A stretch of 64,000 bases of DNA, taken from Burkholderia stagnalis (GTDB lineage: Bacteria; Pseudomonadota; Gammaproteobacteria; Burkholderiales; Burkholderiaceae). The DNA is taken from assembly GCF_902830275.1 (NCBI RefSeq), contig NZ_CADESW010000004.1, forward strand, positions 186,001 to 250,000. Direction: 5' to 3'. The translations under genes and the position numbers were made by a program. Within the stretch, counting starts at the first letter, position 1, and the number at the start of each line of letters is the position of its first letter. Below, one piece after another: positions 18,758 to 28,174 of this stretch. The notes beneath the pieces are model-generated. The model was not told where the DNA came from, ran no database searches, and saw nothing but the letters and a program-made list of their open reading frames with translations.

Positions 18758-19711
18758 TTATCTCACGCGGCGGCCGCGCGGGCGTTGCGCCGGGTGCGGC
18801 GCGGCCCACGGCGCGCTGATCGCATCGACCAGATGGTCGCGGAACGCGCGCACCGACGCCGGCAGGTCGCGCCCCGCCATCGTCTGCACCTGGATGCTGC
18901 GTTCACCGAGCTGCGGATTGGTCAGCCGCACGACGACGAAGCCGTCCGCGTCGCAGCGGTCGCGCACCGACAGCCGGCCCACGAACATCACCGCGCCCGT
19001 ATGCTGCGCGTAGCGGTACATCACCGCCGTGTTGTTGCTCGTCAGCTCGGGCTCGAGCAGCAGCCCGTCGAGCGCGCACGCAATGTCGATCAGCTGGCGC
19101 ACGGTGGTGCCCGGCTCGGGCAGCACGTGCGGATAGCGCGCGACATCGGCAAGCGACACCGCGTCGTGCGCCGCCAGCGGGTGATCGCGCCGCACCAGCG
19201 CGTAGATCGGCGCCCGCTCCGTGTGCTCGACCCGCACGCCCTTCTCCGGCGCGAGGCTGAAGGTCAGCGCGAGGTCCGCGTCGCCGTCGCGCACGCGCCG
19301 TGTCGCGTCGGCCGGCGACACGACCCATACCGAGAAGTCGACGCCCGGGTGCCGCGCCTTGAAGCTCGCGAGCGCGCCCGGCAGGAAATCGCGCGCGAAG
19401 CCTTCCGCGCACGCGATCTTCAGCAGGCTGCCGTGCAGCGCGTCGAGGCCGCCGATCTCCTTCATCACGTGCTCGGCCTCGAGCAGGCTGCGCTGCGCGA
19501 AGCTCAGCAGCCGCTCGCCGGCCTCGGACAGCGCCATCCCGCGCGGGCGCCGCTCGAACAGCGGCGCGCCGAGCTCGCTCTCGAGCTTCGCGATCTGGCG
19601 GCTGACCGCGGACACGGCGACGTGCAGCCGCGCGGACGCATCGCTGAGCGAGCCGGTGCGCGCCACTTCGACGAAATACCGCAGCGCGAGGCCGTGCAGG
19701 AAAGCCGCCAT
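18758..19711 (-). CDS. LysR-family regulator
   Basis: 317-aa LysR protein with an N-terminal winged HTH (residues ~5-65, LRYFVEVARTGSLSDASARL, AVSAVSRQIAKLE) and an effector-binding domain. It is divergent from an M20 peptidase and an MFS transporter, so it most likely controls them. The shared 176-bp intergenic region holds the palindrome TCGAAATTCGA at 19772-19782 as a possible site. The inducer is unknown, perhaps a dipeptide or N-acyl amino acid. Confidence 0.9.
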   Translation of the reverse strand: MAAFLHGLALRYFVEVARTGSLSDASARLHVAVSAVSRQIAKLESELGAPLFERRPRGMALSEAGERLLSFAQRSLLEAEHVMKEIGGLDALHGSLLKIACAEGFARDFLPGALASFKARHPGVDFSVWVVSPADATRRVRDGDADLALTFSLAPEKGVRVEHTERAPIYALVRRDHPLAAHDAVSLADVARYPHVLPEPGTTVRQLIDIACALDGLLLEPELTSNNTAVMYRYAQHTGAVMFVGRLSVRDRCDADGFVVVRLTNPQLGERSIQVQTMAGRDLPASVRAFRDHLVDAISAPWAAPHPAQRPRGRRVR

Positions 19712-19887
19712 CGTTCAGTCCCCCAAGGCCGCCGCCGGCCGCTCTGCTTTGCCTTTTCGGCAAGGAAAGATTCGAAATTCGATCATTGTGACAAAAAAAA
19801 CGGCTTCCTAGAATCGATCGCACTTCGGGCCGCCTGCGCGCGGGCCCGCCGCCACACCGCCTTGCCTGGGACCAGAGGAGACACGTC

Positions 19888-21309
19888 TTGAGCCGCACCG
19901 CCGCCATCCAGCACGCGCTGAACCAGTTCGAATCCGGCGCATTCTTCGCGACCCTGGGCCGCCGCGTCGCGCTGCGCACCGAGAGCCAGGAAAGCGGCAG
20001 CGCCGCCGCGCTGCGCGCGTACCTGACCGACGAGATCGCGCCCGAGGCCGCCCGCCTCGGCTTCGCCACCCGCATCGCCGACAACCCGGCCGACGGCGGC
20101 GCGCCGTTCCTGCTCGCGTCGCGGCACGAGGACGACGCGCTGCCGACCGTGCTGATCTACGGCCACGGCGACGTCGTGCGCGGCTACGACGCGCAATGGC
20201 GCGCGCCGCTGTCGCCGTGGACGCTGACCGCCGACGGCGAGCGCTGGTACGGCCGCGGCAGCGCCGACAACAAGGGCCAGCATTCGATCAATCTCGCCGC
20301 GCTGGCGAGCGTGCTCGCGGCGCGCGGCGGCCGGCTCGGCTTCAACGCGAAGCTGCTGATCGAGATGGGCGAGGAAACCGGCTCGCCGGGCCTCGACGCG
20401 CTGTGCCGCCGCGAACGCGACGCGCTCGCGGCCGACGTGCTGATCGCGTCCGACGGGCCGCGCATCGCCGCCGAGCGGCCGACCGTATTCCTCGGCTCGC
20501 GCGGCGCAGTGAATTTCCGGCTGAGCCTGCGCGCACGCGACGGCGCGCACCATTCGGGCAACTGGGGCGGACTGCTGCGCAACCCGGCGATCGTGCTCGC
20601 GCATGCGCTCGCCAGCCTCGTCGACGCACGCGGCGCGATTCGTGTCGCGGGCCTGCGCCCGCCGGCGATTCCGGCCGCCGTGCGCGACGCGCTCGCCGAT
20701 CTCGTGGTCGGCGGCAATCCCGGCGACCCGGCGCTCGACGCGGGCTGGGGCGAGCCCGGCCTCAGCGCCGCCGAGCGCGTGTTCGGCTGGAACACGCTCG
20801 AAGTTCTCACGCTCAAGGCCGGCAACCCCGAGCATCCGGTCAATGCGATTCCACCCGTCGCGTTCGCGCACTGCCAGCTGCGCTTCGTCGTCGGCACCGA
20901 CTGGCAGGCGCTGCATGCGCACCTGCGCGCGCATCTCGATGCGCACGGCTTTGCGGACGTCGAGATCGACGTCGAGCGCGGCGCGCCGGCCACGCGCCTG
21001 CCGCCCGACGATCCATGGGTGCGCTGGGCGGTCGCGTCGCTCGCGCGCACGACCGGCAAGCAGCCCGCGATCCTGCCGAACCTCGGCGGCACGCTGCCGA
21101 ACGAAGTGTTCTCCGACACGCTCGGGCTGCCGACGCTGTGGGTGCCGCACTCGTATCCGGCCTGCGCGCAGCACGCGCCCGACGAACACCTGCTTGCCGG
21201 CGTCGTGCGCGAAGGCCTCCAGATGATGGCCGGCCTCTTCTGGGATCTCGGCGACGCCGCGCCGCCCGTTCGCCGCCGCGCACTCGACACGGCCGGCGCG
21301 CAGGGCTGA
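19888..21309 (+). CDS. M20-family metallopeptidase
   Basis: 473-aa zinc peptidase of the M20 dipeptidase/carboxypeptidase group. Metal and catalytic residues are recognisable: H93 in YGHGDVV, D127 in YGRGSADNKGQH and the Glu pair E162-E163 in MGEETGSPG. The dimerisation domain follows (RDGAHHSGNWGGLLRNP). Translation appears to start at TTG, 7 nt after AGAGGAG; no ATG is better placed. It likely hydrolyses a small peptide or N-acyl amino acid imported by the MFS carrier 64 bp downstream. Confidence 0.88.
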   Translation: MSRTAAIQHALNQFESGAFFATLGRRVALRTESQESGSAAALRAYLTDEIAPEAARLGFATRIADNPADGGAPFLLASRHEDDALPTVLIYGHGDVVRGYDAQWRAPLSPWTLTADGERWYGRGSADNKGQHSINLAALASVLAARGGRLGFNAKLLIEMGEETGSPGLDALCRRERDALAADVLIASDGPRIAAERPTVFLGSRGAVNFRLSLRARDGAHHSGNWGGLLRNPAIVLAHALASLVDARGAIRVAGLRPPAIPAAVRDALADLVVGGNPGDPALDAGWGEPGLSAAERVFGWNTLEVLTLKAGNPEHPVNAIPPVAFAHCQLRFVVGTDWQALHAHLRAHLDAHGFADVEIDVERGAPATRLPPDDPWVRWAVASLARTTGKQPAILPNLGGTLPNEVFSDTLGLPTLWVPHSYPACAQHAPDEHLLAGVVREGLQMMAGLFWDLGDAAPPVRRRALDTAGAQG

Positions 21310-21373
21310 CGCGGCCCCCGTCGAATCGTCACGCATCGCCAGTCGTCCAACCCACCACGGACACGCTCACACG

Positions 21374-22660
21374 ATGAACACCACCACGCTGACCACGCAC
21401 GAAGCCGCCCACCCCAGCGCCGCGAAGATGCGCCGCATCATCCTTGCCGCGTCGATCGGCAACGCGCTCGAATGGTTCGACCTGATCGTCTACGGCTTCT
21501 TCGCGGTGACGATCGCGAAGCTGTTCTTTCCCGCGACGAGCGAGGCGACGTCGCTGCTGCTCACGCTCGGCACGTTCGGGCTGTCGTACCTGATCCGGCC
21601 GATCGGCGGCTTCGTGCTCGGCGCGTACGCGGACCGCGCGGGCCGCAAGGCGTCGCTGCTGCTGTCGATCGCGATGATGATGGGCGGCACGCTGCTGATC
21701 GCGGCGATGCCGACCTACGCGTCGATCGGCATCCTCGCGCCGCTCGGGATCATGCTGTCGCGGCTGATGCAGGGCTTCTCCGCGGGCGGCGAATTCGCGA
21801 GCTCGACCGCGTTCCTCGTCGAACATGCGCCGAACCGCCGCGGCTTCATGTCGAGCTGGCAGTTTGCGAGCCAGGGCCTCGCGACGCTGCTCGCGTCGGG
21901 TTTCGGCGCGCTGCTGACGAGCACGCTGACGCCCGCGCAGCTCGAAAGCTGGGGCTGGCGCGTGCCGTTCCTGTTCGGGCTCGCGATCGGGCCGGTCGGG
22001 CTGTACATCCGCCGCTACGTCGACGAAGGCGTCGAATTCCACGCGCAGGCGCGCTCGGACGCGCCGGTGCGCGAGCTGTTCGCCGGCCAGAAAACGCGCC
22101 TGCTGCTGTCGATCGGCGTGCTCGTGATCTCGACCGCGGTGAACTACATGGTGCTGTACATGCCGACCTATGCGATCAAGCAGCTCGGCCTGCCCGCGTC
22201 GACCGGCTTCGCGGCGACGCTGGCCACCGGCTTCGTGCTGACGCTCGTCACGCCGCTCGTCGGCCACTGGTCCGATCGCGTCGGGCGGATCCGCGTGATG
22301 ACGGCCGCGGCGCTGCTGATGCTCGTGTCGGTCTGGCCGACCTTCGCGTGGCTCACGCGTCACGCGTCGTTCGCGGCGATGCTCGCCGCGCTGGTCTGGA
22401 TCGGCATGCTGAAGGCGCTGTACTGCGGCGCGCTGCCGGCGCTGATGTCGGAGCTGTTCCCGTCGCAAACGCGCGCAACCGGCCTCGCGGTGAGCTACAA
22501 CACGGGCGTCACGCTGTTCGGCGGCTTCGCGCCGTTCGTCATCACCTGGCTGATCAGCACGACCGGCAACCGGCTGTCGCCGGCGCTCTACCTGATGGGT
22601 TGCGCATTGCTGAGCCTCGCGGCGCTGTTCGTCGCGCGCACGCGGCTGCGCATGCGATGA
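21374..22660 (+). CDS. MFS metabolite:H+ symporter
   Basis: 428-aa major facilitator with 12 hydrophobic segments. It belongs to the ShiA/ProP/CitA-like metabolite:proton symporters (IILAASIGNALEWFDLIVYGFFA at the N-terminus, GAYADRAGRKASLL loop 2-3 motif, RLMQGFSAGGEF). It sits 64 bp after the M20 peptidase in the same direction, so uptake of the peptidase substrate is a reasonable guess. The exact substrate is not readable from sequence. Confidence 0.9.
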   Translation: MNTTTLTTHEAAHPSAAKMRRIILAASIGNALEWFDLIVYGFFAVTIAKLFFPATSEATSLLLTLGTFGLSYLIRPIGGFVLGAYADRAGRKASLLLSIAMMMGGTLLIAAMPTYASIGILAPLGIMLSRLMQGFSAGGEFASSTAFLVEHAPNRRGFMSSWQFASQGLATLLASGFGALLTSTLTPAQLESWGWRVPFLFGLAIGPVGLYIRRYVDEGVEFHAQARSDAPVRELFAGQKTRLLLSIGVLVISTAVNYMVLYMPTYAIKQLGLPASTGFAATLATGFVLTLVTPLVGHWSDRVGRIRVMTAAALLMLVSVWPTFAWLTRHASFAAMLAALVWIGMLKALYCGALPALMSELFPSQTRATGLAVSYNTGVTLFGGFAPFVITWLISTTGNRLSPALYLMGCALLSLAALFVARTRLRMR

Positions 22661-22702
22661 CGCTGCGCCCGCACGGCCCGCCGCGCGGGCCGTGCGGTGC
22701 GC

Positions 22703-23755
22703 TTACGGCGCGGGGTTCGGCTGGCGCTCGTGCAGCGCGTCGATCTCGGCGAGGATCTCGTCGGACAGCGTCACGTCGACGCTGCCGATGTTTTCCTTCA
22801 ACTGCTCGAGCGACGTCGCGCCGATGAGGTTGCTGGTCACGAACGGCCGGCTGTTGACGAAGGCGAGCGCGAGTTGCGCGGGCGACAGCCCGTGCCGTTT
22901 CGCGAGCGCGACGTAGCACGACGTCGCCTCGAGCGCCTGCGGCTTGCTGTAGCGCTGGAAGCGTTCGAACAGCGTGATGCGCGCGCCGGCCGGACGCGCG
23001 CCGTGCTCGTACTTGCCGGACAGCCAGCCGAACGCGAGCGGCGAATACGCGAGCAGGCCGATGCCGTCGCGGTGCGTGAACTCCGACAGGCCGTTCTCGA
23101 AGGTCCGGTTCAACAGGCTGTACGGGTTCTGGATGCTGGCGATGCGCGGCAGGCCGAGCCGCTCGGCCGCGCGCAGAAACTGCGCGACGCCCCACGGCGT
23201 CTCGTTCGACACGCCGATCGCGCGCACCTTGCCGGCCTTCACGAACTCCGCGAGCACCGCGAGCGTTTCCTCGATCGGCACCGTGTATGCATCGTCGATC
23301 CACGGGTACGCGGGGCGCCCGAACGTCGTCGTGCTGCGGTCCGGCCAGTGCAGCTGGTAGAGGTCGACGTAATCCGTCTGCAGGCGCTTGAGGCTGCCGT
23401 CGAGCGCCTCGGTCAGGTTCTTGCGGTCGAACTGGTTACCCTCGCCGCGAATGTGACGCGGGTTGTGCGGCTGACGGGCCGGGCCGGCAATCTTCGTCGC
23501 GAGCACGATCCGGTCGCGCTGCGCGCGGTGCTGTGCGAGCCAGGTGCCGAGGTACTGCTCGGTGCGCCCCTGCGTCTCGGGCTTCGGCGGCACCGGATAC
23601 ATCTCCGCGGTGTCGATCAGCGTGACGCCCTGCGCAATCGCGTAGTCGAGCTGCTCGTGCGCGTCGCGCTCCGAGTTCTGCTCGCCCCAAGTCATCGTGC
23701 CAAGACCGATCAGGCTGACTTCGATGCCTGAATCGCCAAGTGTGCGGTATTCCAT
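22703..23755 (-). CDS. Aldo/keto reductase (Tas-like)
   Basis: 350-aa NADP(H)-dependent TIM-barrel reductase closest to Tas. The catalytic tetrad is visible: D and Y in LIDTAEMYP (residues ~49-57), K in LATKIAG (~90) and H in YQLHWPDR (~140). The nucleotide-binding C-terminus (GATSLEQLKENI) is present. It converges with the MFS gene; the physiological substrate is unknown. Confidence 0.92.
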   Translation of the reverse strand: MEYRTLGDSGIEVSLIGLGTMTWGEQNSERDAHEQLDYAIAQGVTLIDTAEMYPVPPKPETQGRTEQYLGTWLAQHRAQRDRIVLATKIAGPARQPHNPRHIRGEGNQFDRKNLTEALDGSLKRLQTDYVDLYQLHWPDRSTTTFGRPAYPWIDDAYTVPIEETLAVLAEFVKAGKVRAIGVSNETPWGVAQFLRAAERLGLPRIASIQNPYSLLNRTFENGLSEFTHRDGIGLLAYSPLAFGWLSGKYEHGARPAGARITLFERFQRYSKPQALEATSCYVALAKRHGLSPAQLALAFVNSRPFVTSNLIGATSLEQLKENIGSVDVTLSDEILAEIDALHERQPNPAP

Positions 23756-23868
23756 GCTGTCCCTGTCGCGTCGGTGGAGGAAAGCAGGAAAGCTATCACA
23801 ATGAAACGTTCACTTCAGACAGGTGCCGCCCGAGCTTACAAGCGGCCTTCGACCCAGGCTCGCGAGCG

Positions 23869-24306
23869 TCACTGCGGCCGCTGGATGAAACAGGTCGCCG
23901 ACGCGTGCGCGACGATCTTGTCGTCCGGCGTCTTCAGCGTGCCTTCGGCGACGCCGAGCGAGCGCGACAGATGGATCACGCGGCCTTCCGCGATCAGCTC
24001 GACGTCGCGCGGCACCGGCCGCAGCATCTTCACGTGCAGGTCGACCGTCCCGTAGCCGACGCCCGCGTCGAGCATCGAATGCACCGCGCAGCCGGTCACC
24101 GAATCGAGCACCGTCGCCGCGAACCCGCCGTGCACGCCGCCGAGCGGATTCAGGTGCCGGCCGTCCGCGCGCGCCGAGAACTTCACGTAGCCGAGCTCGA
24201 CGTCGAGCGGCCGCATCGGCATGGTCTCGGAAATCGACGCGAGCGGCGCGTCGCCCGCCGCGGCGGCACGCAACAGTTCGAGACCGGACATCGAGAGCGG
24301 ATTCAT
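23869..24306 (-). CDS. PaaI-type hotdog thioesterase
   Basis: 145-aa acyl-CoA thioesterase of the 4HBT/PaaI family, with the hotdog motif NPLGGVHGGFAATVLDSVTG at ~55-74. AGGAGA lies 8 nt before the ATG at 24306; the ATG at 24354 would overlap the presumed operator. It is divergent from an HxlR regulator with a palindromic site between, so it is probably repressed by it. Confidence 0.88.
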   Translation of the reverse strand: MNPLSMSGLELLRAAAAGDAPLASISETMPMRPLDVELGYVKFSARADGRHLNPLGGVHGGFAATVLDSVTGCAVHSMLDAGVGYGTVDLHVKMLRPVPRDVELIAEGRVIHLSRSLGVAEGTLKTPDDKIVAHASATCFIQRPQ

Positions 24307-24347
24307 CGGGTTGTCTCCTGATTGATCGCGCGTCGCCGCGCTGGTAA

Positions 24348-24362
24348 GTTCCAAATTGGAAC
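24348..24362. promoter_or_regulatory. Palindromic operator, thioesterase/HxlR intergenic
   Basis: GTTCCAA-A-TTGGAAC, a perfect 7-1-7 palindrome 42 bp ahead of the thioesterase start. A related GGTTC-N7-GAACC pair flanks the -10 of the regulator gene at 24424-24440. Both are good candidates for binding by the adjacent HxlR protein (inference). Confidence 0.7.
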
Positions 24363-24428
24363 CGATTATTCACATCGGCAAACCGGCTGTCAACGCCGCG
24401 ACTGCCCAACCCGACCGAGGGTCGGTTC

Positions 24429-24434
24429 TATAAT
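24429..24434 (+). promoter_or_regulatory. -10 element of the HxlR regulator gene
   Basis: Consensus TATAAT 40 bp ahead of the regulator start, embedded between GGTTC (24424) and GAACC (24436). Binding there would block the promoter, consistent with autorepression. Confidence 0.6.
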
Positions 24435-24474
24435 CGAACCCGCTATTTCGCTGAACCGCCCACGGGACTCGACC

Positions 24475-24957
24475 ATGAAATGGGATGACATCGGCTCGCT
24501 GAACTGTTCGGTCGCGCGCACGCTCGCCGTGCTCGGCGATCGCTGGACCATGCTGATCCTCCGCAACGCCTTTGTCGGCTGCCGCCGCTTCGACGCGTTC
24601 CAGGCGCAGCTCGGGCTGACCCGCCACGTGCTGGCCGAGCGTCTCGCGCGCCTCGTCGACGACGGCGTGTTCGTCAAGCGCGCGTACCAGGAACGTCCGC
24701 CGCGCTTCGAATACCTGCTGACCGAGAAAGGCCGCGACCTCTATCCCACGCTGCTCGCGCTGATGGCCTGGGGCGACCGCTGGAAGGACGACGGCAGCGG
24801 GCCGCCGCTGCAGTTGCGCCACCGTAACTGCGGCCACCTGATGCATGCGGTCGCGGTGTGCTCCGCGTGCGGCGAGCCGCTCGACCCGCGCGACGTGCAG
24901 CCCGAGGCCGGGCCGGGATGGGTTGCGCCGCCCGCGACGGAGGCGGCGGACGAGTGA
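24475..24957 (+). CDS. HxlR-family transcriptional regulator
   Basis: 160-aa winged-helix regulator (SVARTLAVLGDRWTMLILRNAFVGCRRFDAFQAQLG, residues ~11-45, is the HxlR signature). The C-terminus carries a zinc-ribbon-like NCGH...CSACG cluster (residues ~123-140), a variant seen in some HxlR proteins. The cysteines could bind metal or sense electrophiles. It is divergent from the PaaI-type thioesterase, its likely target. Confidence 0.9.
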   Translation: MKWDDIGSLNCSVARTLAVLGDRWTMLILRNAFVGCRRFDAFQAQLGLTRHVLAERLARLVDDGVFVKRAYQERPPRFEYLLTEKGRDLYPTLLALMAWGDRWKDDGSGPPLQLRHRNCGHLMHAVAVCSACGEPLDPRDVQPEAGPGWVAPPATEAADE

Positions 24958-25190
24958 GGTGCCGCGCGGCGACGGCGGCAATGCCAAGTGCGCCGCGAAC
25001 GGCGCGTTTCGACTTCGGCAACGCCCGGCAGAACCGCGCCTTGTTATCGCAATAATGAAATGCGGCGCGACGATGCAAGCGTCGCACATGCGGCATCGCT
25101 CATGCCATCCGAGCCGATACAGACGTGACCGCATCGGCGCGTCTGCGTTACACTCACGGCCCGTTGTCTCGAAATCGTCCGTTGTCCACG

Positions 25191-25814
25191 ATGTTGTCGC
25201 GAAATCGCCTCGCCGCCGTTTGCCTCGCCTCCTCCCTGCTCGTCACGCCATTCACGGCATTCGGCAAGACGCAAACCGAATCGCTGCTGCAACAGGCGAT
25301 CGATTTCGTGTCGCGTCTGCTGCCGGCCCCGACGCACGAAGCGCCGGCCACCCAGGTCGTCGAATCGGCGTTCTCGCCCGACGCCGGCGCCGAGGCGCTC
25401 GTGCTGAAGGCGATCGGCGCCGCCCGCAGCTCGATCCGCGTCGCGGCCTATTCGTTCACGTCGCCCGCGGTCACGCGCGCGCTGCTCGCCGCGAAGCGGC
25501 GCGGCGTCAATATCGCGATCGTCGTCGACGACAAGGGCAACCGCGCGAAAAGCAGCCAGCAGGCGCTGAACCTGATGATCAACGCGGGTATCCCGACCCG
25601 CACGATCGACACCTACGCGATCCACCACGACAAGTACCTCGTGATCGACGCCGAACATGTCGAGACCGGATCGTTCAACTACAGCGCGTCGGCGGCGACG
25701 CGCAACTCCGAGAACGTGCTGGTGGTGTGGAACAACCCGCAACTGGCGACACGCTATCTCGCGCACTGGCAAAGCCGCTTCGATCAGGGCACGCCGTACC
25801 GCTCCGCGTACTGA
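25191..25814 (+). CDS. Phospholipase D-like endonuclease (Nuc family)
   Basis: 207 aa with an N-terminal signal peptide (RNRLAAVCLASSLLVTPFTAFG) and one PLD domain. The HKD motif is H146, K148, D153 followed by GSFN at 160-163. A single HKD motif means it should act as a dimer, like the plasmid pKM101 endonuclease Nuc. It is expected to be a periplasmic, non-specific, metal-independent nuclease. The ATG at 25191 places the signal peptide at the N-terminus; the upstream extension is not signal-like. No conjugation genes are nearby. Confidence 0.88.
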   Translation: MLSRNRLAAVCLASSLLVTPFTAFGKTQTESLLQQAIDFVSRLLPAPTHEAPATQVVESAFSPDAGAEALVLKAIGAARSSIRVAAYSFTSPAVTRALLAAKRRGVNIAIVVDDKGNRAKSSQQALNLMINAGIPTRTIDTYAIHHDKYLVIDAEHVETGSFNYSASAATRNSENVLVVWNNPQLATRYLAHWQSRFDQGTPYRSAY

Positions 25815-25857
25815 CGCCGCCGGCGCGCGGCACAGGTCGGGCGCCCCTGGCGAACGG

Positions 25858-26079
25858 TCAATGAAGCTCGCTCGTGCGGCCGGCAACGGCGCCGACCCTC
25901 GCCTGCTGCGTGCAGTTGCTCCGGTGCGCCTGCGCCTGGCTGGCCGAAAGATCCGCGGCGGCGGCGGTGAGCGACGCTGCGCGCAGGCAGGCTTCGTCGG
26001 CGGCCAGATAGTTCTGGACCATCGGATAGATGATGTAGAGCGCGAAAGCGAGATACCCAACGTACAGAAATCGACCCAT
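25858..26079 (-). CDS. Small single-span membrane protein, unknown
   Basis: 73 aa: MGRFLYVGYLAFALYIIYPMV forms an N-terminal membrane anchor, followed by an Ala/Ser-rich polar tail with two cysteines. AAGG lies a few nt before the ATG. It converges with the nuclease gene. It is plausible as a gene because the hydrophobic N-terminus is clean, but I recognise no family. Confidence 0.5.
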   Translation of the reverse strand: MGRFLYVGYLAFALYIIYPMVQNYLAADEACLRAASLTAAAADLSASQAQAHRSNCTQQARVGAVAGRTSELH

Positions 26080-26329
26080 GATGCCTTGTCTTGGACAGGT
26101 TGTTTCGCACTATTTACGGCACCGCGACGGGCGACTTTAGCAGTTCGCCGACGTGCCCCCGCCGCGCGGCATCGCCACGCATACCGACTTGGCGGCATCG
26201 CGCGGAATGCGCGATACTCTCCCCCGTGAAACCGGCAAGCGTGCGGCGGCCAAACCCGCGCCGCGGCACTTCGCGCACGCGCTGCCGACACGCAACCGAC
26301 GCCCGGCCTTCGCCGCCGGGACATCGCCC

Positions 26330-27301
26330 ATGCACATTGCCCCCAAACCGCCCGACGAAGCGGCCCGGCTCACCACGCTGCACGCGCTCGCCCTCCTCGA
26401 CACGCCGCCGGAAGAGCGCTTCGACCGACTCACCCGCCTCGCGCGACGACTGTTCGACGTCCCGATCGCACTCGTCAGCCTCGTCGACGAAAATCGCCAA
26501 TGGTTCAAGAGCCGCACGGGGCTCGACGCCCCCGAAACATCGCGCGACGTGTCGTTCTGCGCGCATGCGCTGCTCACGAACGACGCACTGGTGATCCCCG
26601 ACGCCCTGCTCGACGAGCGCTTCCACGACAATCCGCTCGTCACCGGCGCGCCGGGCATCCGCTTCTATGCGGGCCAGCCGCTGTCCGCGCCGAACGGCGC
26701 GCGGGTCGGCACGCTGTGCCTGATCGACACAAAGCCGCGTTCGCTCGACCACGACGAGCTGGCGCTGCTCGACGATCTCGCGCACATGACCGAACGCGAA
26801 ATCGCCGCGCTGCATCTCGCGACCACCGACGAGCTCACGCAACTGACGAACCGGCGCGGCTTCGAGATGCTCGCCCGGCACGTGCTGAGCCTCTGCGCGC
26901 GGCTCGGCCGGCGCGCGGTGCTGCTGTTCTTCGATCTGAATGATTTCAAGGCGATCAACGACCGCTTCGGCCATGCCGAAGGCGACCGCGCGCTCAAGGC
27001 GTTCGCGGAAACGCTGACGGGCGCGCTGCGCGACAGCGACGTGATCGCGCGGCTCGGCGGCGACGAGTTCGTCGCGCTGCTGAGCGCGACCGACGCGGGT
27101 GACGCCGACGAACCCGTCGATCGCGTCACCCGCGCGCTCGCGGCACGCAACGCCGCGGACGCGCGCGGCTACGCGATCCGGTTCAGCGCCGGCCATGTCG
27201 CGTACGATCCGGCGCGCCATCACTCGGTGTCGGATCTGCTCGCGTCGGCGGACCGTCACATGTACGAGCACAAGCAGCGCGGCAAGGCGGCGCGCATCTG
27301 A
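26330..27301 (+). CDS. GAF-GGDEF diguanylate cyclase
   Basis: 323-aa cytoplasmic sensor enzyme. The GAF domain spans about residues 20-160 (LDTPPEERFDRLTRLARRLFDVPIALVSL; DVSFCAHALL). The GGDEF domain runs 165-323 with an intact active site GGDEF at 243-247. An I-site RxxD (RDSD 234-237) lies five residues upstream, so it should make c-di-GMP with product inhibition. The GAF subtype with FCAHAL is often linked to GGDEF and redox or light sensing, but the ligand is unknown. The start at 26330 is the first with domain similarity. Confidence 0.92.
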   Translation: MHIAPKPPDEAARLTTLHALALLDTPPEERFDRLTRLARRLFDVPIALVSLVDENRQWFKSRTGLDAPETSRDVSFCAHALLTNDALVIPDALLDERFHDNPLVTGAPGIRFYAGQPLSAPNGARVGTLCLIDTKPRSLDHDELALLDDLAHMTEREIAALHLATTDELTQLTNRRGFEMLARHVLSLCARLGRRAVLLFFDLNDFKAINDRFGHAEGDRALKAFAETLTGALRDSDVIARLGGDEFVALLSATDAGDADEPVDRVTRALAARNAADARGYAIRFSAGHVAYDPARHHSVSDLLASADRHMYEHKQRGKAARI

Positions 27302-27326
27302 GCGCAACGCGCCGCTTGCGCGCCGG

Positions 27327-27800
27327 TCACGCGCCGCATGGCGGCGCGCTGGCCATCGCCTCGACGATCTGCTCCGGCGTCAGGTCGCGCTGATGCGTCG
27401 CGAGCGACCAGCGATGGCCGAACGGGTCCTCGACCTGGCCGTAGCGATCGCCCCAGAACATGTCGGTGGCCGGCATCGTGAGCTGCGCGCCTGCCGCGAC
27501 CGCCTGCGCGATCGCCGCGTCGACATCGGGCACATACAGGTGCAGGCAGACCGCCGTTCCTTTCAGCGCCTTCGGCCCGAGCGCGCCGTGCTCGGGCATT
27601 TCGTCGACGAGCATCAGCGTCGAATCGCCGATGCTCAGGCAGGCGTGCGCGAGCCGGCCGTTCGGCGCCGGCAGGCGTATCCGCTCGACCGCGCCGAACG
27701 CGCGCTTGTAGAAGTCGATCGCATCGGCGGCGCCGGCGCAGATCAGATGGGGCGTCAGCGTGCGCATCCCTTCCGGGATCGGTTTGACGGACGTGGACAT
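27327..27800 (-). CDS. VOC-family (PhnB-like) protein
   Basis: 157 aa, one glyoxalase/bleomycin-resistance fold of the PhnB/YdcJ-like kind: LTPHLICAGAADAIDFYKRAFGA, then WGDRYGQVEDPFGHRWSLATH. The role is not predictable; members include metal-dependent isomerases and binding proteins without enzymatic activity. The start MSTSVKPIPEG is preferred over the upstream extension, which lacks similarity. Confidence 0.85.
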   Translation of the reverse strand: MSTSVKPIPEGMRTLTPHLICAGAADAIDFYKRAFGAVERIRLPAPNGRLAHACLSIGDSTLMLVDEMPEHGALGPKALKGTAVCLHLYVPDVDAAIAQAVAAGAQLTMPATDMFWGDRYGQVEDPFGHRWSLATHQRDLTPEQIVEAMASAPPCGA

Positions 27801-28174
27801 GAGCGTGTCTCCTTCGAGTGAATGATCGGGTCGAAAAACGGAACGCGGCGCGCGATGCGCACGCCTCCGCTCACACGACGGACGAGCCGATGCGGAATCG
27901 ACATGCACGGCAAAAATATTTTCGCCGGACGGTGCAGCGAGCAGGCGGCGTGGCGGCGGCGGCACGATCCAGGCGCTCGAGTCGATTACCGGCGTGAACT
28001 TCGACCGTCCGATCCGCGAGGCGCCCGCTCGCTGGCGAAGGCCGCGACGTTCCTGCGCGAACATCTGTAAGCTGACGGCACTGCCGCGCCATGCCGGCGG
28101 CGTGACGCGCGACAGTTGGCGACCCGACGGCTCCGAGGCGTCGGGTCATTCCGAACCGCATCAGGAGTGCAATC
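27801..28174. other. Intergenic region with possible decayed coding sequence
   Basis: 374 bp between divergent genes. An AT-rich near-palindrome (GCAAAAATATTTTCGC around 27910) may be the control region of the VOC gene. Plus-strand sequence near 28030-28068 reads SLAKAATFLREHL then stop, which looks like the natural end of a protein. No intact upstream frame matches, so it may be a gene remnant. Nothing else seen. Confidence 0.35.
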
